DNA of 20,796 nucleotides, taken from contig JANPGU010000247.1 in assembly GCA_031424095.1 (NCBI GenBank), forward strand, positions 1 through 20,796, in the 5' to 3' direction. Each line of letters opens with the position of its first letter. The stretch's first letter is position 1. The DNA comes from ZC4RG30 sp031424095 (lineage in GTDB: Bacteria > Pseudomonadota > Gammaproteobacteria > Steroidobacterales > Steroidobacteraceae). Position numbers and translations under genes: made by a program. Below the pieces are notes generated by a model. That model ran no database searches. It was not told the origin of the DNA and was given only the letters and a program-made list of their open reading frames with translations. Positions 15,136-20,796 of this stretch are shown in pieces.

Positions 15136-16032
15136 ATGGACGATTGTGGAACACGTTTGAAATTGCGGACCAACCTGCAGGATTATCCTGTCTCACTCGC
15201 GATCAAGGATGGTCGCGTATCTTCGACCATTCTTGACTTGGATTGTTGCGGTCCGAAGACTGCGCATGCTGGCTTCAAGGATCTGCTGCGCAATAACAGG
15301 TACGACGCCAGTGAGTTGGCCATAGTGACTTATCTCCAGGCCAAGTGTCTGGGTAAGCCATGGGTGTTGATTCCTGCGCCGGTGCACGGTCGATTTCAGC
15401 ACCACTGCGCTGGCTACAATAGCGAGCTGGGAGAAATCAAACCCAAGGACATCGAAGGCAAGCTAGTGGGCGTGCGCACCTACGCGCAGACCACTGGACT
15501 GTGGATTCGTGGCATTCTGCAGCATGAGTACGGTGTAGACCTTGACAAGGTTACCTACCTGACCGTCGATGAAGGCCACTTGAGCGAGATCCCGGACCCG
15601 CCAAACTGCCGACGCCTGCCGCCTGGAAGTGATATCGGCGAGATGATGCTGAAAGGCGAGGTAGTCGCGTCTTTGCAGGGAATCGACCTGCCCAAGGATC
15701 CGCGCGTGCGCACCCTGATCCCGGATCCGCACAATGCGGCCAGGATGTGGTATGCGCGAGAAGGTGTGATTCCCATCAACCACATGTTCGTGGTGCACGC
15801 CGATATCCACAAAAAGAATCCTGAGGTGGCGCGTGAGATCTTCCGCATGCTGCAGGAGGCGCGCAGTCTTGCGCCTCCCGAGTCCGTGAAAGACCTGCCG
15901 CCCATGGGCTATGAGGCAAACCGCAAGGGGATCGATATGGCGATCCAGTGGGCTTTCGAGCAGAAGATAATTCCGCGTCGTCTGTCGTTCGAAGAGCTGT
16001 TCGACGATGTTACGGCTTCGCTCAATCCTTGA
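15136..16032 (+). CDS. 4,5-dihydroxyphthalate decarboxylase-like protein (NMT1/substrate-binding fold), copy 2
   Basis: Second member of the Pht5-like family in this window. Seen: 298 residues, no signal peptide. It shares with copy 1 the segment IEGKLVGVRTYAQTTGLWIRGI (in copy 1 LEGKKVGVRAYSVTTGVWTRGI), a following VTYLTVDEGH segment, the upstream ASELAIVTYLQAKCLG block and a basic RFQHH patch, plus a PRRLSFEELF end (copy 1: PRRMAIDELF). The remainder differs strongly, so the two are old paralogues or separate acquisitions, not a recent duplication. Start: GAGG at 15122-15125 is 10 bases before ATG 15136 but only 1 base before ATG 15127, so 15136 is preferred. It precedes the ThDP enzyme gene by 131 bp on the same strand. 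A decarboxylase role for a different carboxylated intermediate is plausible; the substrate is unknown. Confidence 0.78.
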   Translation: MDDCGTRLKLRTNLQDYPVSLAIKDGRVSSTILDLDCCGPKTAHAGFKDLLRNNRYDASELAIVTYLQAKCLGKPWVLIPAPVHGRFQHHCAGYNSELGEIKPKDIEGKLVGVRTYAQTTGLWIRGILQHEYGVDLDKVTYLTVDEGHLSEIPDPPNCRRLPPGSDIGEMMLKGEVVASLQGIDLPKDPRVRTLIPDPHNAARMWYAREGVIPINHMFVVHADIHKKNPEVAREIFRMLQEARSLAPPESVKDLPPMGYEANRKGIDMAIQWAFEQKIIPRRLSFEELFDDVTASLNP

Positions 16033-16042
16033 AGTTTCGGGA

Positions 16043-16080
16043 GATGGTTGATTTGAGTTGGATGCCGCATTCGAACCATC
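16043..16080. repeat. GATGGTT / AACCATC inverted repeat upstream of the ThDP enzyme gene
   Basis: GATGGTT (16043-16049) and AACCATC (16074-16080) are perfect reverse complements 24 bases apart in the 131-bp spacer before the ThDP gene. The left arm with its next base, GATGGTTG, is identical to 4230-4237 inside the operator candidate at ligJ. This may be a pair of half-sites for the same regulator, or a chance match: seven bases is short. Confidence 0.3.
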
Positions 16081-16163
16081 GCAGCACCCTGAAACATGCC
16101 TACCCGGTGAGTACCAATGCCACCGGCACCCCTCCAGCGCCAAAAATGCGGATGCGATAGACC

Positions 16164-17831
16164 GTGCACAAAAACATAGCAAAAAGTAGTGTCACTGGCG
16201 GACAGATCCTGGTGGAAGCCTTGCGTCGGCAGGGGGTAGATCGCGTTTTCTGTGTACCTGGCGAGAGCTATCTGCCAGTGCTGGACGCGCTGCACGACTT
16301 CCCGGAAATCGCTGTAATAAGTGCACGCCATGAAGGTTCGGCCGCCAACATGGCGGAAGCAGATGGAAAGCTCACGGGGCGACCCGGCATTTGCATGGTG
16401 ACCCGCGGACCCGGGGCCACGCATGCTTCAGTCGGCGTCCATACAGCTTTCCAGGATTCCACGCCGATGATCCTGTTCATTGGTCAGGTGGCGCGTGATG
16501 CGCGTGACCGTGAAGGTTTCCAGGAAGTCGACCATCGCGCGATGTTTGCTCCGCTGGCCAAGTGGGCCAGCGAGATCGACGACACCGCACGCATTCCAGA
16601 GTACATCGCCCGCGCTTACCGCGTTGCCATGTCCGGCCGTAAAGGCCCCGTGGTGCTGGCTCTGCCGGAGGACATGCTGTCCGAGTTGGTGGAGGAGCCG
16701 CGGTACGCCAGCCTCATTTCAGCCGCCGGCAATGCACCCCGCGCTGCAGATGTCGATACACTCAAAAGCCTGCTCTCCGATGCCACAAGTCCCTTGCTGG
16801 TGGTGGGCGGCAGTGGCTGGACCGATGCCAGCTGCAGGATTCTGACCGAATTTGCCCAACGCAACAGCTTGCCGCTTGTTTCCAGCTTCCGGCGTCAGGA
16901 TCTCATCGACAATCATCACGAGAACTACTGTGGCCATCTGGGTCTTGGAGTCGACCCAACGTTGGCAAAGCGTGTCAAGGCGGCAGATCTGCTGGTGTCC
17001 ATCGGCTCGCGTCTGGGGGAAAACACCACCAGCGGCTACACCTTGCTGACCCCTTCGGTACCACAACAGAAGCTGGTACATGTGCACCCGGATCCCAATG
17101 AACTTGGCCGCGTATACCAGCCCGAACTGGCGATTGCCTGCGGACCAGCAGACTTCAGCCATGCACTTGCTTCGATTGAAGTTTCGGGCTCGGACAAACG
17201 TTCAAAATGGCTGAAGGAGGCGCGTGCAGCCTACGTCGAATTCACCACACCCGGGGGTGCCCCCAGGGCCGGTGTCGATCTCGCCGCAACAGTCGCCTGG
17301 CTCAGCCAGAATCTGAAGGACGATGCGCTGATTTCAAACGGCGCCGGAAACTATACGGTGTGGCTACACCGCTATTTCCGGTATCGCCAGCCTCACACCG
17401 AGCTCGCCTCGACCAGTGGCGCGATGGGCTACGGGGTGCCGGCCGCCATCGCCGCCAAACTTCGCTATCCGCAGCGAGAAGTGGTTGCCTTCGCCGGCGA
17501 CGGCTGCTTTTTGATGTATCCGCAGGAAGTCGGGACCGCAGTTCAGTATGGCGCCAACGTGATTTTCATCATCGTCAACAACGGGATTTACGGCACCATT
17601 CGGACTCACCAGGAACGCCGTTACCCTGGCCGCGTCATTGGCACCAACATACAAAGTCCGGACTTTGTAGCAATGGCGCAGAGCTTTGGGGCTCATGCAG
17701 AGCGAGTCGAAACGACCGAGGCGTTCCCGGCCGCCTTCGGTCGCGCTGCGGCGGCAGGCCGGCCGTCGGTGCTCGAGTTGCGTACTGATCCAGCCCAATT
17801 GTCCCCTTCGTTCAGGCTGGAGCCAGCTTGA
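16164..17831 (+). CDS. Thiamine-diphosphate-dependent enzyme, acetolactate synthase-like
   Basis: Cytoplasmic 2-oxo-acid decarboxylase or lyase of the IlvB/benzoylformate-decarboxylase superfamily. Seen: 555 residues with all three domains. The N-terminal PYR domain has GVDRVFCVPGESYLPVLDAL and the catalytic Glu57 (ARHEGSAANMAEADGKLTGRP). The middle domain has LLVVGGSGW and DLLVSIGSRLGE. The C-terminal PP domain has GAMGYGVPAAIAAKL and the ThDP/Mg motif GDGCFLMYPQEVGTA (445-459) ending in VNNGIYGTIRTHQERRYPGR, with Asn472/473 closing the motif. The start is a GTG at 16164; no ATG is in frame near it and the ribosome site is weak (GGA 11 bases upstream). It is not likely to be the biosynthetic acetolactate synthase, since no ilvN small subunit gene follows and the neighbours are catabolic. 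Decarboxylation or C-C cleavage of a 2-oxo acid formed by the pathway is inferred. Confidence 0.85.
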   Translation: MHKNIAKSSVTGGQILVEALRRQGVDRVFCVPGESYLPVLDALHDFPEIAVISARHEGSAANMAEADGKLTGRPGICMVTRGPGATHASVGVHTAFQDSTPMILFIGQVARDARDREGFQEVDHRAMFAPLAKWASEIDDTARIPEYIARAYRVAMSGRKGPVVLALPEDMLSELVEEPRYASLISAAGNAPRAADVDTLKSLLSDATSPLLVVGGSGWTDASCRILTEFAQRNSLPLVSSFRRQDLIDNHHENYCGHLGLGVDPTLAKRVKAADLLVSIGSRLGENTTSGYTLLTPSVPQQKLVHVHPDPNELGRVYQPELAIACGPADFSHALASIEVSGSDKRSKWLKEARAAYVEFTTPGGAPRAGVDLAATVAWLSQNLKDDALISNGAGNYTVWLHRYFRYRQPHTELASTSGAMGYGVPAAIAAKLRYPQREVVAFAGDGCFLMYPQEVGTAVQYGANVIFIIVNNGIYGTIRTHQERRYPGRVIGTNIQSPDFVAMAQSFGAHAERVETTEAFPAAFGRAAAAGRPSVLELRTDPAQLSPSFRLEPA

Positions 17832-18009
17832 CAGGCGTACAACTGTTCGGGACATGACGGCTGAGGTTTACGAAGCTGCTGCTGGAGTGGTAGTTTCATT
17901 CTGAAGGCTGCGACAGTGGATGTCCGGCTGTGCCGCGCCATATTTTCACGCGGGCTTGGGTTTCGTTCGCAACGCCCAGACGGTCCTGGCAATGCATTCA
18001 GCACAAAGT

Positions 18010-18025
18010 ACCGGCCATTGCCGGT
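18010..18025. promoter_or_regulatory. Inverted repeat ACCGGC-N4-GCCGGT in the LysR gene leader
   Basis: A perfect 6-bp inverted repeat (18010-18015 and 18020-18025) ends 8 bases before the GAGGAGA ribosome site (18034-18040) of the LysR gene. It could be a leader hairpin or an autoregulatory site. The rest of the 214-bp spacer from 17832 shows no other clear element. Confidence 0.3.
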
Positions 18026-18045
18026 GTCCATGCGAGGAGATTGGC

Positions 18046-19335
18046 ATGACTGAAACAAATCTACACCGACGAGAGTTCTCTACAAGCATTCGTCATCTGA
18101 AGGTGTTTGACAGTGTGGCGCATTTGAACGGTGTGCGGCGCGCATCCGAGGAGTGTCATTTATCCCAGCCGGCAGTTACGCAGGCGCTAGCGAAGCTGGA
18201 AGAGCAGATCGGCGTAACACTGCTGGAACGACGCGCAAGCGGAACCTACCTCAACAAATTCGGGCTAATTTTTTTTCGCCGAACGCAGCGCCTGTTCGCT
18301 CAGTTCGAGCAGGCACTGCTGGAACTCGGTGTCCCTATCGGAGCCATTCCTGTCCAGCGCATCGCAGGGCGATTCTCAAAGTCGCAAGTCCGCAGCCTGA
18401 TTGCCATAGTGGAGAATGGTTCGTTTGCCCAGGCCGCACGCGCACTCGGTGTTTCGCAGACTTCCCTGCAGCGGGCTGCGCGCGACCTGGAGAGGACGTT
18501 GCGGACCCCGCTCTATGCCCAAACAGCATCTGGCATCGTGGCGACGCCGGCTGCAGCCGAATTCGCGCGCAAGATAAAACTTGCTCTGCGCGAGATTGAG
18601 TGGGGCGTTGACGAGGTAGAGGCGGCCCGGGGAAACATTGGTGGTGAGATTGTGATTGGCGCAATGCTGCTGGCGGGCAGTGTCATGCTGGCTTCGGTCA
18701 TCAACGAGTTTGTCTCCGTCTATCCGAACGCCAACCTGCGAATCCTGAACGGCAATGCCGATGACATGCTTCGCTATCTACGTACAGGTGACGTGGATGT
18801 GGTCATTGGATTGCTGAGAGAATCCGGCTCAGAGGATCTGGTTCATCAGGCGCTGGCTGATACACCCTTTGTTGTGGTTGCCCGCCATGGGCACCCGTTG
18901 ATGAAGAAGTCAGAGGTGACGCTGGATGATCTGGTCGAGTATGACTGGATCATTGGCACCTCCGGCGCTACTCGGCGTATCCGCTTTGACGAACTTTTTG
19001 CCGGCCGTGGGCAGCCACAAACGCGCATCGCCACCTGCTCGCTGCCCACGATAAGGCTTTTGCTGTCTCAAAGTGATCGTCTTACGTTGCTGACCTCCTA
19101 TGAACTGATGTACGAAGAGGACGTGTTGACTGCAGTGCCTTTCGGGCCGATTGGCACAGTTCCGTCCATAGGACTCACGACGCGCGGTAATTGGCTCCCC
19201 ACACAGCTACAGGCAAATTTCATCGAGCTGGTGCACAAGCAGATTATCGGCTCGTTGATGCCAGCCAAAGGGCTGCAGCGAAGCAGGGAAGCCGCAACCA
19301 GGAAGAAGAAGGCACCGCCCGTCTTGGCGCGGTGA
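18046..19335 (+). CDS. LysR-family transcriptional regulator with two tandem N-terminal HTH domains
   Basis: Cytoplasmic DNA-binding regulator, probably sensing a pathway acid and controlling the surrounding catabolic genes. Seen: 429 residues, about 120 more than a normal LysR protein. HTH 1 (about 15-74): IRHLKVFDSVAHLNGVRRAS, LSQPAVTQALAKLEEQIG, LLERRASGTYLNKFG. HTH 2 (about 110-168): SQVRSLIAIVENGSFAQAAR, LGVSQTSLQRAARDLERTLR, PLYAQTASGIVATPAA. Both have the LysR_HTH pattern with serine-glutamine at the recognition helix start. Linker helix about 170-198, then an effector-binding domain about 199-400 (GEIVIGAMLLAGSVMLASVI, GDVDVVIGLL, TPFVVVARHGHPL), then a basic tail ending ATRKKKAPPVLAR. 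ATG 18046 has GAGGAGA 5 bases before it and is much better than an in-frame ATG at 17920. It converges with the MFS gene, whose stop is 14 bp away. Confidence 0.9.
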   Translation: MTETNLHRREFSTSIRHLKVFDSVAHLNGVRRASEECHLSQPAVTQALAKLEEQIGVTLLERRASGTYLNKFGLIFFRRTQRLFAQFEQALLELGVPIGAIPVQRIAGRFSKSQVRSLIAIVENGSFAQAARALGVSQTSLQRAARDLERTLRTPLYAQTASGIVATPAAAEFARKIKLALREIEWGVDEVEAARGNIGGEIVIGAMLLAGSVMLASVINEFVSVYPNANLRILNGNADDMLRYLRTGDVDVVIGLLRESGSEDLVHQALADTPFVVVARHGHPLMKKSEVTLDDLVEYDWIIGTSGATRRIRFDELFAGRGQPQTRIATCSLPTIRLLLSQSDRLTLLTSYELMYEEDVLTAVPFGPIGTVPSIGLTTRGNWLPTQLQANFIELVHKQIIGSLMPAKGLQRSREAATRKKKAPPVLAR

Positions 19336-19349
19336 TCATTGCTACTGGG

Positions 19350-20609
19350 TCAAGCGGCGTTATTGATCTTTGGTGACCACTTGGGTCGTAGCAGGATGAT
19401 GGTGTTCGCTGCGCCGATCAGCAGGAAGACAAAGATTACCTTCATCGGAAGGTCGTAGCTGCCGCTGATTTGCAGCAACCACCCCGACAGGGCGGCAGAA
19501 ATGCCACCCGCGAGGCTGGTGGCCACCTGCTGCACTCCCGTAGCCAAGCCGATCGCCTGCTTGGGAATCAAGGTCAACTTGCAAAGTGCAAGATTATTAG
19601 CGGTCGTCAGGCCGAGCAGTGACAGTGACAGCACGTTCCAGAACAAGGCTTCTTCAAGAGAATCTGCGTAAACGCCAAGCAGCACTGTGCAACCGCCGAC
19701 GAAACCGGCGACGATAAATGTCTTGCGTACAAACACGGGATTTCGCCCGGTGGCGATGATTCGGTCTGCTATCCATCCGGCGATCGTAGCCATGATGGCG
19801 ATGCCCATGAAGCTGAAAAATGTGTAGAGCCCGGAGGATTCCAGGGACAGGCCGCGTTGCTCAACCAGGTAGGCAGGCATCCACGTCATGCAATAAAACG
19901 TGAAATAGCCATAGCAGAAGTTGTTGATCATCGCGCCCCAGATCACCGGGCTTGAGATGATATTGCCAAAAGGCACCGTGGCAGCCAGCTTCTTTGACGC
20001 GGCCAGTTCGACTTTGGTCGGCAAGTCGCTTCTGGTCATTGTCAGCCAGGGCACCAGCCACAACAGGCCCACAAAGCCGGTGGCAAGGAACATGAGCTGC
20101 CATGAATGGTTGACAATCAGCCAGGCAGCGATTGGTGCGCCGATGGCGGGGCCAATTTTGCCCCCCATCGCGAAGAGGCCCACGGCGAGGCCCTTGTTTG
20201 CCTCGTCGAAGTTGTTGCCGATCCATCGATAGCTGGCCGGCATGACGATAGCCTCAGTGGCGCCGATGATCAGCCGCATGATGATCAGCGCCGTTAGTGC
20301 AGTGATCGCGCCTGTTGCCGCTGTGGCGAGGCACCACAAAAAGAAACAAACTGTATAGGGCCACTTCACGCCATAACGGTCCACAAGATAGCCCATGGGC
20401 ATCTGCACAAGTCCGTAAGACCAGAAGAATGCCGAATTCAGCCAGCCACGATCGACGCTGGTGAGTGCAAAATGACTGATGAAGTTCTTGTCCGCCAACG
20501 CAGACGAAAAACTTGTGCGATCTACAAAGGCAATAATCAGTCCGACGGCAAGTAGTGCGAGGACGAACCAGCGATTGATTGGGGCTGCTGGTGTCGATGT
20601 GGATTTCAT
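19350..20609 (-). CDS. MFS transporter, ACS-type organic-anion:cation symporter
   Basis: Inner-membrane importer, most like the anion:cation symporter family that takes up phthalate, hydroxybenzoate, glucarate, tartrate and similar acids with protons. Seen: 419 residues with about 12 hydrophobic segments, for example WFVLALLAVGLIIAFVDRTS (13-32), TALIIMRLIIGATEAIVMP and a late GATGVQQVATSLAGG-like segment (here LATGVQQVATSLAGGIS). The Asp-Arg pair in TM1 (FVDRTSFSSAL) and the loop LVDRYGVKWPY (variant of GxLxDRxG) are diagnostic. Start ATG 20609 has GGAGG 6 bases upstream. The substrate is inferred only from the aromatic-catabolic neighbours. It runs convergently into the LysR gene and has its own leader with interlocked inverted repeats. 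Intact. Confidence 0.88.
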   Translation of the reverse strand: MKSTSTPAAPINRWFVLALLAVGLIIAFVDRTSFSSALADKNFISHFALTSVDRGWLNSAFFWSYGLVQMPMGYLVDRYGVKWPYTVCFFLWCLATAATGAITALTALIIMRLIIGATEAIVMPASYRWIGNNFDEANKGLAVGLFAMGGKIGPAIGAPIAAWLIVNHSWQLMFLATGFVGLLWLVPWLTMTRSDLPTKVELAASKKLAATVPFGNIISSPVIWGAMINNFCYGYFTFYCMTWMPAYLVEQRGLSLESSGLYTFFSFMGIAIMATIAGWIADRIIATGRNPVFVRKTFIVAGFVGGCTVLLGVYADSLEEALFWNVLSLSLLGLTTANNLALCKLTLIPKQAIGLATGVQQVATSLAGGISAALSGWLLQISGSYDLPMKVIFVFLLIGAANTIILLRPKWSPKINNAA

Positions 20610-20610
20610 T

Positions 20611-20647
20611 GTTGGCCTCCGGACTGTTTGGCCAACGCGCAGTCCGG
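20611..20647 (-). promoter_or_regulatory. Two interlocked perfect inverted repeats over the MFS ribosome site
   Basis: In the sense of the MFS transcript the order is CCGGACTG (20647-20640), a 3-base gap, GTTGGCC (20636-20630), a 3-base gap, CAGTCCGG (20626-20619), one base, GGCCAAC (20617-20611), one base, then the start codon. The first and third are perfect reverse complements (8 bp), as are the second and fourth (7 bp), so the two stems exclude one another or form a strained pseudoknot. The GGAGG ribosome site (20620-20616) is shared between the third and fourth arms, so either stem would bury part of it. As DNA, the two repeat centres are about 9.5 bp apart. Candidate translational switch or complex operator. 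Confidence 0.55.
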
Positions 20648-20687
20648 CTGGCGTGGCAGAATCCTGTCGTAACCATTCCTGGCCTTG

Positions 20688-20715
20688 CCCGGGAGAATCG
20701 TTCCTGTCCCGGGAG
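20688..20715. repeat. Direct repeat of CCCGGGAG with 20-bp period upstream of the MFS gene
   Basis: CCCGGGAG occurs at 20688-20695 and 20708-20715, exactly 20 bp apart, about two helical turns, so both face the same side of the DNA. Each contains the palindrome CCCGGG. They lie 79-106 bp upstream of the MFS start, where a regulator could act. The repeat is short and in GC-rich DNA; function is inferred. Confidence 0.35.
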
Positions 20716-20738
20716 TCATGAGCCGCGGTGTTGCAGTA

Positions 20739-20796
20739 TCAGGCGGACCAGTACATGAAGGCAAAGCCTTCGCCAGTACCTGCTTCCGTACGGTAC
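20739..20796 (-). CDS. Possible C-terminal end of a gene running off the right edge
   Basis: On minus, an open frame enters at the window edge and stops at a TGA at 20739-20741 after about 19 codons, ending YRTEAGTGEGFAFMYWSA. The residue mix looks like a true protein end, and it would be the upstream neighbour of the MFS gene, 129 bp away. Two other minus frames and one plus frame are also partly open in this stretch, so this is a weak call with no family assignment. Confidence 0.25.
   Translation of the reverse strand, partial: YRTEAGTGEGFAFMYWSA

Noticed and set aside
15463..16182. Open frame of about 239 codons on minus, opposite the second decarboxylase-like gene
   Set aside because: The plus-strand protein aligns with copy 1 over this part, so the minus frame is a shadow.
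17920..18045. Longer N-terminus for the LysR protein from ATG 17920
   Set aside because: The added 42 residues are Cys- and Gly-rich with no domain, whereas ATG 18046 has GAGGAGA at 5 bases.
19313..19334. CACCGC / GCGGTG inverted repeat at the end of the LysR gene as a shared terminator for the convergent pair
   Set aside because: It lies inside the coding end, has a 10-base loop and no T-run on either side.
20757..20771. GAAGGC-AAA-GCCTTC hairpin near the right edge
   Set aside because: A 6-bp stem without a T-run, possibly inside the end of a gene; not enough to call a terminator.
20607..20795. Minus frame open from the right edge to a TGA overlapping the MFS start codon
   Set aside because: The ATGA-type overlap is tempting, but the residues look like non-coding GC-rich sequence and the interlocked repeats would lie inside it; kept only as a remote alternative to the partial end at 20739.
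1..20796. CRISPR arrays, tRNA or rRNA genes, insertion sequences, toxin-antitoxin or phage genes
   Set aside because: Looked for on both strands by eye; no regular repeat-spacer pattern, cloverleaf-like sequence, transposase motif or terminal inverted repeat was found.

Overview
The window looks like chromosomal DNA of a GC-rich betaproteobacterium, probably in or near the Burkholderiales. This rests on family recognition only: a DUF3683-type FAD/Fe-S oxidoreductase of about 1,280 residues, a PEP synthase overlapping its regulator PpsR, and a protocatechuate 4,5-cleavage type hydratase (LigJ). No ribosomal or other phylogenetic marker is present. I see no rRNA, tRNA, CRISPR array, IS element or prophage gene.

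Layout. (1) 1-2849, minus strand: ppsA and the start of ppsR, joined by a 4-base GTGA overlap; this is central metabolism (pyruvate to PEP and its control). (2) 3048-6590: a 4,5-dihydroxyphthalate-decarboxylase-like protein on minus, diverging across a 515-bp spacer from ligJ and a COG3618-type amidohydrolase on plus. (3) 6738-10583, minus: one very large FAD-oxidase / double 4Fe-4S / double CCG-domain respiratory-type dehydrogenase. (4) 10584-11181: a spacer with no gene I can defend. (5) 11182-14500: an OmpR-type response regulator and histidine kinase (overlapping TTGA junction), divergent from an exported YncE-like beta-propeller whose promoter carries a probable response-regulator box. 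(6) 14501-15135: a second spacer, locally AT-rich. (7) 15136-19335, plus: a second dihydroxyphthalate-decarboxylase-like protein, a ThDP-dependent acetolactate-synthase-like enzyme, and a LysR-type regulator with two tandem N-terminal HTH domains. (8) 19350-20609, minus: an MFS organic-anion transporter whose leader carries two interlocked perfect inverted repeats covering its ribosome binding site. The last bases may hold the end of another minus-strand gene.

How it fits together. Parts 2, 7 and 8 read as an accessory catabolic region for an aromatic or related poly-carboxylic acid: uptake (MFS), decarboxylation (two NMT1-fold proteins, possibly the ThDP enzyme), ring-fission product hydration (LigJ), lactone or ester hydrolysis (amidohydrolase) and control (double-HTH LysR). 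No ring-cleavage dioxygenase, LigC dehydrogenase or LigK aldolase is in the window, so the substrate is unknown. The most unusual items are the double-HTH LysR protein, the interlocked repeats in the MFS leader, the paired dihydroxyphthalate-decarboxylase-like proteins, and the TTTCAG-N5-TTTCAG box next to the two-component system.
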